Origin: Syngnathus acus
Taxonomy: Eukaryota; Chordata; Actinopteri; Syngnathiformes; Syngnathidae
NCBI RefSeq assembly: GCF_901709675.1
Contig: NC_051088.1
Location: 2,590,664-2,654,663, forward strand
Reading direction: 5' to 3'
Length of the DNA stretch: 64,000 nucleotides
How positions within the stretch are numbered: the first letter of the stretch is position 1; every line of letters begins with the position of its first letter. The position numbers and the translations under genes are program-made. The notes under the pieces were generated by a model. That model searched no databases. It was not told the DNA's origin and was given only the letters and a program-made list of their open reading frames with translations. Shown piece by piece: positions 22,740 through 33,088 of this stretch.

Positions 22740-22790
22740 TTTACCTGACATGTTTCGGCGGGTTCTTTCGCCTTCATCAGAGTGTCAGTG
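22740..22790 (-). ncRNA. Hammerhead-ribozyme-like motif of the Penelope element
   Basis: On the minus strand CTGATGA (22774-22780) is followed by a 4-bp stem GGCG/CGCC with an 8-nt loop. Then come GAAA (22753-22756), a minimal stem III (A-U, C-G, loop AU) and cleavage triplet GTC (22747-22749). Penelope-like elements are known to carry such ribozymes with very short stem III. Stem I pairs only about two bases here, so activity is uncertain. Confidence 0.5.
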
Positions 22791-22881
22791 ATGTGATTGT
22801 GACGCGTCTTTATCAGCTGATGGATGAAGGCGTGGCTCACCTGTCAGATTTGACAGATGAGCCACGCCCTCTGCTGTCCGT

Positions 22882-24870
22882 TCACCTCTCCAAAATGCTG
22901 TTCCAGGTTGTAGAGAGCATGTAGGCTCCTTCGTCCCTGTTGATGGTCCTCGGGCCCCGCTTGCGGATCTCAATGGCCTCCCTGATCCAACGCTGATGTT
23001 TGTTGTCTTCAGTGCGGATGACTCTGGCCTTTTTCCAGTCCATGATGTGGTTTTCTCTTTTACAGTGGTCGGTGATGGCTGACTTGTACTGTTCCTGTTC
23101 TGCTTGTAGTTTTATTGCTCTTGTTTGTCTTGTTGCTGTCTCCTTCTCGCATTCCTTCTTATGTTCCGTTTTTCTTGTGATGAAGTTCCTCCCTGTCTCC
23201 CCGATATATGATTTATTGCATGATTTGCATGGAATCTCGTATATGGAATTGCATTTATTTTCCGGATTAACTTTGTCTTTTGGGTGGACCAGTATCTGAC
23301 GGAGTGTTGTATGTGGTTTGATAGGCGTGCTTATGTTGTATTTTATCATGGCTCTTTTGATGCGTTCCGTAATGCCTCTTACATACGGCAACGTCACTAT
23401 TCCGCTGGGTTCTTGTTTCCGTGTTTGTTTCTTTCTTTTCTCCTGTGTTTTGTATTTTTTGTTTTTTACCTGTTCTGCACCTTTGGTTATTGCCCATTGT
23501 GGATACTGACATTTTTTGAGTGCGTGTTGTATGTATTTTTCTTCCTGTGTTATGTCTTCCGGATCCGTGATTATTGTTGTGCGTTCGAATAGTGTTCTGA
23601 CTACTGACAGTTTGTGTATAGTGGGATGTTCTGATGTCCAGAGGAGGTATTGGTCGGTGTGTGTGGGTTTTCTGTGTACTTTTGTTTTGATGTCACCGTT
23701 GTCTGTGTGGTGTATGTTGATGTCTAAAAAAGCTATGGATCGATCTGTTTCTTCTTCATGAGTGAATTTGATGTTACCGGTGGTGTCTATGGTATTGAGA
23801 TGGTCTGTGAGGTGTTGTGTATGTCCTGTTTTTGTTTTTTCCAGAATGTCGTCAACGTAACGTTTCCATAGCGTGGGTTTGTATGTGTCCAGGGCTGTTA
23901 AGAGTGCCTTCTGTTCTAAATCTTCCATAAAGAAATTACACATGATGGCAGAAAGAGGGTCTCCCATGGGGAATCCCTCTTTTTGCCTGTATATTGTGTT
24001 TCTGTATTGAAAGTATGTGGAGGTGGCTATGAAATGAAGTAATTGGGTGATGTCTTGTGCTGTTAGATTTGTGCGTTTCTTGAGTGTCCTGTCTGCTGAT
24101 AGTCTGTCATGTACTATGTGTATAGTGGGCTGTGTGGGCGTTTTTGTGAAGAGTGAGATGACGTCGTGTGATATGAGCATTTCATCTTTCTGTACTTTTA
24201 TGTGTGTGAGTTCTGTAGCTAGTTGTTTTGAGTTTTTGCAGTGTTGATCCGTGTGTCCTAGTAGTGGTTTTATTATTTCTGTGAGTGCTTTTGAAAGGTT
24301 GTATGTGACTGACCCTATGCTGTCTACAATGGGGCGAAGAGGTGTACCTGGTTTATGGATTTTTGGTGTGCCATAAATTCTGGGGATGATGTTTGCTGTG
24401 GGTATTAGGTGATTGTATGCCTGTTTGTCTATTTTATTTTCCATGAGTAGTGGTTTGAGTAATGCTTTGAGTTTATTTTTCTTGTCTTCTGTTGGGTCTT
24501 TTTTTATTACTTCGTAGGTATCGTCCTGTAGTAACTGTTGCATTGATTCTTCGTAAGTGTCCGTGTCCATAATCACTGTTGTTCTGCCTTTGTCTGCCGG
24601 GAGGATTGTAATGTCTTTATTTTTTGCTAGTGTGATCATTGCGTTTGTTTCCTGTTTTGTAATATTACTGGGTGGTGATTTAGCCGTTTTTAATATACCT
24701 GCAACTTCATTGCGTAGTGCTGCTTTTTGTCCTGGGTTATGTATTCTTTCGCATGCTAACTCCGTGGCTAAAATGAAATCATCGTAAGGTATGTTTTTGG
24801 GTGTGATCGCGTAGTTGAGTCCTTTTGCTAATATGCTGCGTTCTGCCTGGGTGAGATCGTGGCGTGACAT
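22882..24870 (-). CDS. Penelope-like element: reverse transcriptase with GIY-YIG endonuclease, 662 codons open
   Basis: One uninterrupted frame. Reverse transcriptase: residues 167-181 YGTPKIHKPGTPLRP, motif A around D236 (HDVISLF), motif B GFPMGDPLSA at 299-308, catalytic YVDD at 338-341, then FLDINIH at 381-387. C-terminal GIY-YIG nuclease: SIYEIPCKSC from 542, YIGETGR at 555-561, His602 and a candidate catalytic Glu in REAIEIRK (630-637). A basic linker (465-485) lies between. This domain order defines Penelope-like elements. The first Met is at 24870; in-frame sequence upstream meets a stop after ten codons, where an RTE fragment begins, so some N-terminus is probably lost. All visible catalytic residues are intact. 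Confidence 0.93.
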   Translation of the reverse strand: MSRHDLTQAERSILAKGLNYAITPKNIPYDDFILATELACERIHNPGQKAALRNEVAGILKTAKSPPSNITKQETNAMITLAKNKDITILPADKGRTTVIMDTDTYEESMQQLLQDDTYEVIKKDPTEDKKNKLKALLKPLLMENKIDKQAYNHLIPTANIIPRIYGTPKIHKPGTPLRPIVDSIGSVTYNLSKALTEIIKPLLGHTDQHCKNSKQLATELTHIKVQKDEMLISHDVISLFTKTPTQPTIHIVHDRLSADRTLKKRTNLTAQDITQLLHFIATSTYFQYRNTIYRQKEGFPMGDPLSAIMCNFFMEDLEQKALLTALDTYKPTLWKRYVDDILEKTKTGHTQHLTDHLNTIDTTGNIKFTHEEETDRSIAFLDINIHHTDNGDIKTKVHRKPTHTDQYLLWTSEHPTIHKLSVVRTLFERTTIITDPEDITQEEKYIQHALKKCQYPQWAITKGAEQVKNKKYKTQEKRKKQTRKQEPSGIVTLPYVRGITERIKRAMIKYNISTPIKPHTTLRQILVHPKDKVNPENKCNSIYEIPCKSCNKSYIGETGRNFITRKTEHKKECEKETATRQTRAIKLQAEQEQYKSAITDHCKRENHIMDWKKARVIRTEDNKHQRWIREAIEIRKRGPRTINRDEGAYMLSTTWNSILER

Positions 24871-24889
24871 GTTGTGAATCCTGCTGAAG

Positions 24890-25175
24890 GAGTTCTAATG
24901 AAGTTTTTTTGTCTGTACAACTGTGGAGGCAACGGATGGGTACTGGTAGGCCAAGTGGAAATCAGCTTTGGTGGTTACTGAGGCAAAAACTCAGGCTTGG
25001 CATGAGTTTAGCAAGGCCGTGGAGAACGTCATCTGGATGCCTTCAAGGGGGTCCAGTACAGTGAGCTCAGTATCACGTCTGCTTTTTGAAGAGGCTGTGG
25101 TCATGGTGGCTTCCTTAAAATGCAATGTTCATCAAGCCATTGGGATGAAAATTAGCACATCTGAGAACAAGATGC
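24890..25175 (+). mobile_element. RTE LINE fragment, decayed
   Basis: A + strand frame reads VVTEAKTQAWHEFSKAVENV, matching the AVAEAETRAWEEFGEAMEND region of the RTE copy at 37710-37760. Later FEEAVVMV and IGMKISTSENKMLG match its FADDVVLL and VGMRVSTSKSKSMVLG blocks, with the part between deleted. The Penelope-like element lies against its left end. Confidence 0.7.
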
Positions 25176-25467
25176 TCGGTCAGAGTCTGGGTCCTTTTTT
25201 CTTTTTTTCCTTTGAATCCTCTCCAATGTGTTCTTTTTAGCTGGGGAGTACTGCACTGCTGGTTCACTTCTTTGCACTTGGGTCCTTCATCCTGCCACAA
25301 ACGTAACAGGGATGTGCTCAGTGCAGTAATCAAAATTAACTGATTTTGTTTTTCATGTTGACTCCTAGCAACCTGTTAGGATAACTAGGATGTGTCCAAG
25401 TTTGTTGACAAGTGTGGAAATATTTAATTGACCTTCCTGACTGTCATACCTCCATGTGGCCATCTCC
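25176..25467. other. Intergenic sequence without recognised features
   Basis: Between the RTE fragment and the solo LTR. Nothing recognisable beyond mild AT richness. Confidence 0.5.
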
Positions 25468-25908
25468 TGTCACGGATGGCCACATCCGGATCAGAGACAG
25501 GGTGACCAAATGCAGCACGGACCTTTATTGAAAAGGGGGGAAAGGGGAAGTGGAACGCTGGACTTGCGAGCTGGCTGGCGTGGCTGAGCAGCAGAGCACA
25601 GCGCGTAGTCGTAGTCGGAGGCAGGCAAGTGGTCTAGGCAGGAGGTGATCAGAAGCGTGGTCAAAGGACGAGCAAGTACTCGGGGCAGGCGGCGATCAAA
25701 GCGTGGTCGGTCAGTTTACAGAAGCGGTTGGCAACAGAGCTCGTTCAGGGCACAAAAGCAGTGGTGTCACGGGCAGGGTAAGCAGACGAACTGACAACCA
25801 CTGGCAGAATACACAGAGGTTAAGTAGGGGACCTAACGAGCTGTAGCAGGTGCTGGCAATTCCTTGATTGGGGCTTGGTTGGAAGTCAGGTGACGCAGGA
25901 ACGTGACA
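25468..25908 (-). mobile_element. Solo LTR (441 bp) with 5-bp target duplication
   Basis: Starts TGTCAC and ends GTGACA, with TCTCC directly on both sides (25463-25467, 25909-25913). On the minus strand AATAAA occurs about 65 bp before the 3' end, as expected for R/U5 of an LTR. No internal retroviral sequence or second LTR is present, so it probably arose by LTR-LTR recombination. Confidence 0.75.
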
Positions 25909-25913
25909 TCTCC

Positions 25914-26165
25914 ATGTAGTTTTATGAACCTATGAGCCCCTTTTTTTAAGGAGGTGACCTTGCTTGCTTTTTTGCCTTTTTTTCTGTCTTTGCTTGACAT
26001 AACCAATGCATGTCAAGGATTGGTCGGTGAGCAAGTTTCATGGTACTGATGACGCTCCAAAGTTCCCAACTAAGAGGCTTAGAGCAATACAAGCAATGAA
26101 GTCTCTCCATTCTACTTTTCTTTTTTTTTGACAGTAATGATCAACTGTTAAAGATGTAAAATGTT
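25914..26165. other. Intergenic sequence without recognised features
   Basis: A short AT-rich stretch between the solo LTR and a LINE tail. No gene or repeat end was seen. Confidence 0.5.
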
Positions 26166-26171
26166 GAATGG

Positions 26172-26478
26172 GTAAAGTCAAAGTCAAAGTCAGCTTTATT
26201 GTCAATCCCTTCATATGTCAAGACACACAAAGAAACCGAAATTCCGTTTCCTCCATCCCACGGTGACGAGACATACAAGTAGGCGACACAAAATAAAAAC
26301 AAGAAGGCACAAACAATAAATAATAAATAAAAAATAATAAATAAAATGAGCGATGAATAAATAATAAACCAATAACCCAATAAATAAGAGGAGCAAAACC
26401 GAGCCAGTGTGCATACAGCAGACAGTAAAGAACAGGACGCTACGCTGAAAGGGGGAGCGAGTTCAGGATTAAGAGTAA
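26172..26478 (-). mobile_element. LINE 3' tail only (tttgac tail family)
   Basis: aaagtcaaagtcagctttattg and the following 290 bp are nearly identical to 61370-61640, the 3' end of the LINE at 61352-62140. Only the 3'UTR is present, a severe 5' truncation. Confidence 0.85.
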
Positions 26479-26559
26479 GAGTTTTACTCAGGAATTGATT
26501 CATTCACGTTTCATTCATTCCTAAGAAAATGTGTTTGCTTATTTTGAAATATGACCAAC

Positions 26560-26931
26560 ACGAAATTTGACAGCTGTTCACACATTGTCATTGACTTTCT
26601 GCACTCGTTTGCACAGGTGTGCAATTCGATACTATCAGAATTCTTGCATTGACCTCGCACGCAAGAGATACACGTGTGTTGTGTGCGCACCATCCGAGCA
26701 CACACTCTCCTGTGGTGGCGCACTGGCGTCGGGCATTAGGAGGAGAGCGAGGCTGCAGGCCTAAATATCCTTTTGGATTGGAGCAGGAGGCACCGGGCGA
26801 CACTCCCTCACATTGTGCTGAGAGACATCAATTAATTATGCAGGGAAGCTGCTCGGTCTGAGGAGGGCTGCTACTGCTGGAGGTGGAAGTGCTGGTGGAG
26901 GTGGTGGAGGAGGGAAGACGGCAGCATCAAT
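26560..26931 (+). promoter_or_regulatory. scn8a: Probable scn8a promoter region
   Basis: A low-repeat, CpG-rich interval lies 13.5 kb before the first scn8a coding exon. It contains an atcaattaattatgcag homeobox-like element near 26829 and GGAGG-rich sequence leading to a candidate 5' exon with a clear donor. Mammalian SCN8A has several non-coding first exons far upstream. Assignment rests on position and composition only. Confidence 0.45.
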
Positions 26932-27016
26932 ATGGCGACAACTGCAGTTTCTCCCAGATAATTCGCGCCTCTGCAGTCCCGCGACGGCTCCACGGATTCA
27001 CTGTGACGCTTACGAG
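26870..27016 (+). other. scn8a: Candidate non-coding first exon of scn8a
   Basis: GC-rich sequence ends in gacgcttacgag followed by a strong donor gtaagc at 27017. It contains caatatggcgac, a YY1-type site. The ATG there opens a 9-codon upstream frame (26932-26961) that closes at TAA. The 5' edge is unknown. It would splice to 40483. Confidence 0.45.
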
Positions 27017-28978
27017 GTAAGCGCACCTTCCCTTACATGTGGAACTCGTTGTGTGCGATGCCAGGAGACAGCTGGTTCTTTTTTTTTGTTTTTGTTTTTT
27101 TGGGGTCGTTTTGCGTGAATGTCGCAGAGCTGCCCCGCACCCCCTCTTGTTATTCCTAAAGATCTGAATGTGTGTCTTGAGCGTCGTCCTCGGACTGGAC
27201 GCGAGCAGAAAATGAGGGAGGCAGGGTCGCGGAGCATAAGATGGTTCCATCAACAACAACAAAAATCGTATTGCGGGACACTTGCCTCTAGCTAAAAAAA
27301 TCACATTGCGGGACACTTGGCTCAACCTTGGATGACAGGATGCGTGTGAGTAATCAATCCTTCATTTCTCGTAGCTTCAATGCGTCTTTGTCTAATCGTT
27401 TCTCTCTTTCTGTTTTTTTTTAAAACATGTTCACGCACCCCCACATGCATGCACACGCACACAACGTGTATTGATTTGCTCGTCGACGAGACTCCACGGG
27501 TGTGGTGCACACCCTTCAAGGCGTCGCGCTGAGGAAAACTGGATTTGGAATCTAGCGCGCCGCATGGAAGACTTTTGCATGTCTCACCAAAAATGATGTT
27601 AATGGTTCGTGAGGTCGCTGCATGTGACAAGGATTATTTTATCTTTTTTTGTTACCATCCACTGCAGCAGCAGCAACCTGCCTGCCCGCCTCGGTTAATG
27701 TGTCGCTTTGCGCAAAGTATCCTCCAATGTTACACAAACATCCACTCTGGTTGTCGTCACCGATACAAACGCAGAAAACCCCCGAATGTGCGTGTCTATT
27801 GTAGTGTAGTATGTGGACGACCCTTTGGCTGTTTTTTCCCGCCGTCGAAGGCCTGATCTATGTTCTTTTCTGAGCCTTTTAATTTTATACATGCACGCGC
27901 GCATTGTGTATGCATGCGCGTTTGCCAGAAGAGCAGCAGAAGGCTCGGTAGCTCTCTATTCCAGGGTCCATTATAAAAGCAGACGTTTTTGCAGAAGGGG
28001 ATACAGAGCGTTTGATTGTATGTGCGCGTGCGTTTGTGTGTGAGAGAGAGCTTCTCACGACCAACATGTAACACGTAAATGTGTTGGGTGAGCGTCAAAA
28101 TGAGTCAAATCTGATGCCGCGACTGTCTAAGAAAATGGCACATCCGTTCTAAACTGTTGGCTTTTCTCCAATAGCTTGTATACCTTTTTTTCTGCCGAAT
28201 GCTGGCTCACATGAGTTGAGTTGACCCTGAAATTTGCTGCAGCTTGAGCACTTGTCATATTACCATCATACGCTGACTAAAAGGCTCTTCCTGAGTAGAG
28301 CAGCCATTAAAGAGCAGCCTAATAAAGTAGCCTAAAATAGGGCAGTGCAGTGTTCTAGTATATGAAAATGTCTTCAACCCAAGATCCTGCTCAGTATACT
28401 TACTTTTCGAAGGCTTTCATTTATTTCACTCCCAAAAAATTATCAACCTTTGAAGTGAATGTTTGTCCTTAAATTTTCTGCTTCACAATCAGGCACGCAA
28501 GAAACCACTGTCATTGTTTAATTACAATTGACACATTTGTCAACTGCAATTGGTAAAACATTAAGCCTTGCTACGGAAGGGTTGGCAACACATTAAAATA
28601 TACCATGGCGTATTGTTCCGGGCATGTGCCAATAGCCTGGAGAAATGGCTGAGGTGTTTTTCTTCCCAAAACGGGACACAATAGCTATTTCAAAGCCGAG
28701 TCTTACAGAATGATTACGTTAACGTCATTTCAACTGAAGTGTCTGGAGCGACAGGGGTCACAACTATATTTGTCAGAGTCAGAATTTTACCGCACAGTCA
28801 CCTTGCGGATGGACCCTCAAATGTTAATTAAATAAAAAACTAATTTTGGCATAGTATTATTATTTGATGTTTATTCTTTATCTTTCAATTTCATTTAAAA
28901 CTGAAGGCATTTTTAGTTGGAGTGCAACTGTACAAGGCAAAATATTGAACAGTTTGGTCCGCTCTACACAAGACAACA
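27017..28978 (+). other. scn8a first intron, low-repeat part
   Basis: CpG-rich near the start, then AT-rich. No further exon was recognised. Long frames on either strand here (up to 132 codons) have no protein-like features. Further alternative non-coding scn8a exons could be hidden here. Confidence 0.45.
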
Positions 28979-29381
28979 CAGTAAACCCTCGCTACATCGC
29001 GGTTTGTTTATCGCGGTTTCACTACATCGCAGATTTAAAAAAAAAAAAAAATTCTAAACTGAGGAATTATGGCACAAAACTTGCCCACACGCCAGCAGAA
29101 GGCAAGGAGTGCCCACACAATTGCAGTGCGTACTCTTGTACCTTTTTATAATTTTTTTTTTATAATAATGAGTTCTAAAAACATATTTACAGTGTTGTAC
29201 CTTGTTATAGAAAAATTGTTATAATAATAAAATAGTTCTAAAAACATATTTATAGTATGTACACTTGTACCTTGTTATAAAAAAAAAAAAAAAGTTGTTC
29301 TAAATCAGTGGTGTCCAAACTACGGCCCGCGGGCCAACTGCGGCCCGCGGTCCAGTTTTTATTGGCCCGCAGCAAAGAAGA

Positions 29382-30078
29382 AGTACTGGGCAGGCTAACG
29401 AGTTAGCGGAAAGATGCTAATTCGCGATCGTGCTAACACGCGCAAACGGACCTCTAAAGGAAATTAAACGAACATTTGGAGCAATACTACATTGTCCTAA
29501 AGGTTAGACACATGTGATCATTCATTTCTCTTGTTAGGAGACACACTTACATCGCCAATGACTCCTGTACCACTGTAACCGACATATGTACAAGAACGTA
29601 AAAAAGGAAGTGGTATCGCCTGAAAACCGCCTTCAAAATAAATCACCCTACCTCAAATCAAAGCATGGCTGAATAACATAAATAACATGGAGAATTCTTA
29701 ACACAAACTGTAAATATGTTTTTAGAACAACTTTTATTATTATAATTTTTTTTATAACAAGGTAGAAGTGTACATACTGTAAATATGTTCTTAGAACTCT
29801 TATTATTATAACAATTTTCTATAACAAGGTACAACACTGTAAATATGTTTTTAGAACTCTTATTATAATAACTTTTTTTTTTTTAAAGGTACAAGTGTAC
29901 GCACTGCAATTGTGTGGGCAGTCCTTGCCTTCTGCTGGCGTGTGGGCAAGTTTTGTGCCATAATTCCTCAATTTAGAAGTTTTATTTTGACTTTTAATTC
30001 TTTTTTTCAATTTGGGAAAAAAATCCACGATGTAGTGAAACCGCGATAAACAAACCGTGATGTAGCGAGGGATTACTG
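29382..30078 (-). mobile_element. Second E copy, reversed, inside the hAT
   Basis: Reading the minus strand from 30078 gives the E terminus (cagtaatccctcgctacatc), then sequence matching 28979-29303 and 30800-31140. It stops at about 29382, where it meets hAT sequence, so it lacks E's other end. TA follows at 30079-30080. Confidence 0.8.
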
Positions 30079-30084
30079 TACATC

Positions 30085-30417
30085 ACTGAAAATCAAGGCA
30101 ATTGTGTTTGTCTAATTTGTAAAGAGACGGTTGCCTTGTTTAAGGATTTCAACTTAAAGAGACACTATCAGACTAAACATGCGAACATAAACGACCAGCT
30201 AACAGGGAGTGACCGCGCTGATAAAGTGAAGCAGCTCCAAGCTGAACTGGCATCACAACAGCGATTCTTCACACGGGACTGTGAGTCAAAAATAAATATT
30301 ACTAAAGCAAGCTACGAAGTGGCCATGTTAAGATTGTTGATGTTATGGACCTCTAGACCTGACACAAACTATTATTTTCTGAAAGATAATGTAAATGACA
30401 AGAGCAAAATTCACTAG
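30085..30417 (+). pseudogene. hAT transposase N-terminal fragment with zinc finger
   Basis: The frame reads CVCLICKETVALFKDFNLKR then HYQTKH, a C2-H2 BED-like finger. RADKVKQLQAELASQQRFFT follows, resembling GTF2IRD2/SCAND3-type hAT proteins. It ends at a stop at 30415-30417 without the catalytic RNase-H-like domain. Confidence 0.65.
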
Positions 30418-31288
30418 TTTTAAGTTTTAATAATAACAGACAACTTTGCATTACTTATAACGCCCATTTAAAATGTTCATGAGGCAAAAGTAATTTTAAA
30501 CTCATGTAAATTTAAGGTATTTCATACAGTTTGTTCAATGTTATCTGACTCTTCAGATATGAATGAAAGGCAGAATTTGTGTTTTTAGAGTTGTTCACAT
30601 CTGCCTGAGTGACTCCTATTTGGTTATTTTGTCATTTGAAAAATAAAGACAATTGTGACAATGAAATTTGTTTTATAACAGTGTGTATTTGCATGACATT
30701 TTTGTAGTTAAGAAATGTCCGAAAAAACGATTGGCCCCCGGGCCCCTTCACTTTATCAAATCTGGCCCTCCTTGCAAAACGTTTGGACACCCCTGTTCTA
30801 AATACATATTTACAGTATGTGTTAAGAATTCTCCATGTTATTTATGTTATTCAGCCGTGCTTTGATTTGAGGTAGGGTGATTTATTTTGAAGGCCGTTTT
30901 CAGGCGATACCACTTCCTGTTTTACGTTCATGCACACATGTTGGTTACAGTAGTACAGGAGTCATTGACGATGTAAGTGGATCTCCTAACAAGAGAAATG
31001 AACGATCGCACGTGTCTAACCTTTAGGACAATGTAGTATTGCTCTAAATGTTCGTTTAAATTCCTTTAGAGGTCCGTTTTCGCGTGTTAGCACGATCGCG
31101 AATTAGCATCTTTCCGCTAACTCGTTAGCCTGCCCAGTACGTCTTGTAAACATGTTACACGCACACACGTATAATGTGTATATTTTCAGTATTTATACAC
31201 AATTTTATGTATGTTAGTTATACTATTAATGTATTATTTACATGTTTGAAACAATTATTTAATGTTCTAATAATAAAATATGCACTTA

Positions 31289-32212
31289 CCGTTTTTTTCC
31301 GTGTATAATACGCAAAATTTAACTAATTTATTGTCCTAAAATCTGGGGTGCGCATTATACATGGGTACAAATTTAAAAATTTTTATTTTTTTTTTTTTTA
31401 ATTTTTTTTAAATTTTTTTTTTTTTAAGAAAATCATGGTACTGGTACGAGTATTGATTTATGTATTGTTCTCTTCTTGTCATGTTGTGAAAGAATGTGGG
31501 TTGAATAAATACCGAAAGAACAATAGTGTGTTTGTACTGTGCTCTGGTCATTTCGTCAAAGAAGGGATAATAGTCCTCTTCTCTTCTTGACTGACAATGA
31601 ATGTGATAGTTTAATACAATCAGCAAATAACAAAATGCGTATTACAGGTAATATTTTATTTCACAACACTTTGCCTTGTTCCTTTCGTCTCTGCTGTTCA
31701 CTTCAAACACGCTCCATACGAACGCAATGCTCTCGTATCAGACGCTTGCTCGATCACCTGCTCGTTTGCTGTCACAATGTACCCTACACAAATCCGAAAC
31801 ATTTGTTGCGGCTCCGAGTCACGACGAGGGGCAAGTTTTGGTTTCCAAGGGTGTTTTTATTCCTCTTCAACGTCTCTCCCATACAGAGCCGCCTTTTTCA
31901 CATGTCCGCACGTCACTTTCCTCTCTTTTCATCTGATCGCGGTGGTGCCTTTACGGGCAGTCGGAGAAATCAACGCCAAAAAAAAAAAATACATCCAGCC
32001 TAGTTAAGACCATACCAAAGACTATAAAAATGGGACCCATTGCCTCCCTGCGTGTGTGACGATCATTGGGACTTAAAAAAACAAAAAACAAAACACAAAA
32101 AAAAAACATTGGGTGCGTATTATACATGGGTACAGGCTTTTTTCCAGCATCAACATGCCATTTTTAGGGTGCGTATTATACATGGGGGCGCATTATACAC
32201 GGAAAAAAACGG
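31289..32212. mobile_element. pogo-like element, GTATAATACGC family, copy 1
   Basis: Ends ccgtttttttccgtgtataa and ttatacacggaaaaaaacgg, flanked by TA. Poly-T tracts follow the left end. The middle shares about 170 bp with 60615-60786. A SINE fragment (about 32013-32078) is inserted near the right end. Confidence 0.88.
32013..32078 (+). mobile_element. SINE fragment with internal deletion
   Basis: accataccaaagactataaa to cattgcctccctg matches the SINE body. It then jumps to gtgtgtgacgatcattgggactt, the SINE's 3' end. The middle of about 200 bp is missing. Confidence 0.7.
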
Positions 32213-32718
32213 TAAATGGTTTCATATACATTTATTGACAAAAGATGAGAGGGTGACCGTACTTCGCGGATTTCACTTATCGCGGATTGGTTTTGGAACC
32301 AATTATCTGCGATAAATGAGGGATTACTGTACACAAGTTTTTGTTTTAATACATCATTTTCAATCTATGTCCAATAGCTGTTGTGCTTGGCAGTCATGCT
32401 CTCGCGTTGTTGTAACTGTAGGTGGGTCCGTGCAGTCATGGTTACTTTGGGCTTCTTGTTTTGAAAAGGTTTTAATTTGCTTATTCTGAAATTGTAACCC
32501 CTATGTTGGACTTTTTCTGGTCCCAAACCCAGGAGAGACCACAAGCTTGCCTTTTTGTCCCTTATTTTACTGTACACAACTGGCAACACAGAGTACCGCT
32601 CACAATTACAGAAGCGCAGGAGGGTTAACGGCGTTGCAACAACACTTAAAGAGTTCATTGTTTCTGAGATTAATCACAGTCATGGTTTCATAAAATCAAA
32701 ATGTAAAACATATACGTA

Positions 32719-33088
32719 TAGTGGTACCTCTACTTACGAACGATTAAACTTAGGAATTTTTCAAGATACGAACCGGAGCCTCGCAATATATTTTGCATCT
32801 ACTTAGGAACCAATTTTTGACATCCGAACCGACCAGGTTCCCCCATCCCCAAGCAAAGTTAGGAGGTCGAGAAAAAAAGTGATATTTTTTGTTATAAAGG
32901 TTTGAAAAACCAAAAATAAAACTGTTATCTGTGTTTTTACACGGAGTAAAATGACTTCTGGGATAGTCCGGCACGCATGATTTTCTTTTACATTGATTCC
33001 TACGGGAAACGTTGCCTCTAGTTACAAACGTTTCTACTTACAAACCCGATCATGGTACCAATTAAGTTCGTAAGTAGAGGTACCACTG
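32719..33088. mobile_element. Tigger-like MITE (370 bp)
   Basis: Ends tagtggtacctctacttacg and cgtaagtagaggtaccactg are inverted; TA precedes the left end. It is non-coding, AT-rich in the middle and lies in scn8a intron 1. Confidence 0.88.

Larger units (their letters stand above)
22645..24890 (-). mobile_element. Penelope-like retroelement, 5' truncated
   Basis: It contains the RT/GIY-YIG frame and a 3' region of about 240 bp carrying a hammerhead-like core at 22740-22790. Its left part passes into the pogo transposase remnant at about 22640. Its right edge abuts RTE LINE sequence from about 24890. No second copy of the terminal repeat was found, so it is not a complete tandem-repeat (pLTR) form. 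Confidence 0.8.
29306..30795 (+). mobile_element. hAT element inserted in E
   Basis: Ends cagtggtgtccaaacta and cgtttggacacccctg, flanked by ttctaaat on both sides (29298-29305, 30796-30803). It contains about 80 bp of its left end, the inserted E copy, a BED-finger frame fragment and its right end. Confidence 0.88.
28979..32329. mobile_element. Tigger-like element E, with several nested insertions
   Basis: Left end cagtaaaccctcgctacatc, right end aaatgagggattactg followed by TA. Its own sequence is 28979-29305, 30796-31288 and 32213-32329, interrupted by a hAT element (29306-30795) and a pogo-like element (31289-32212). A second partial copy of E lies reversed inside the hAT. Confidence 0.75.

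Noticed and set aside
26927-27325. 132-codon minus-strand frame over the scn8a promoter
   Set aside because: No protein-like features and antisense to the candidate first exon; explained by GC-rich composition.
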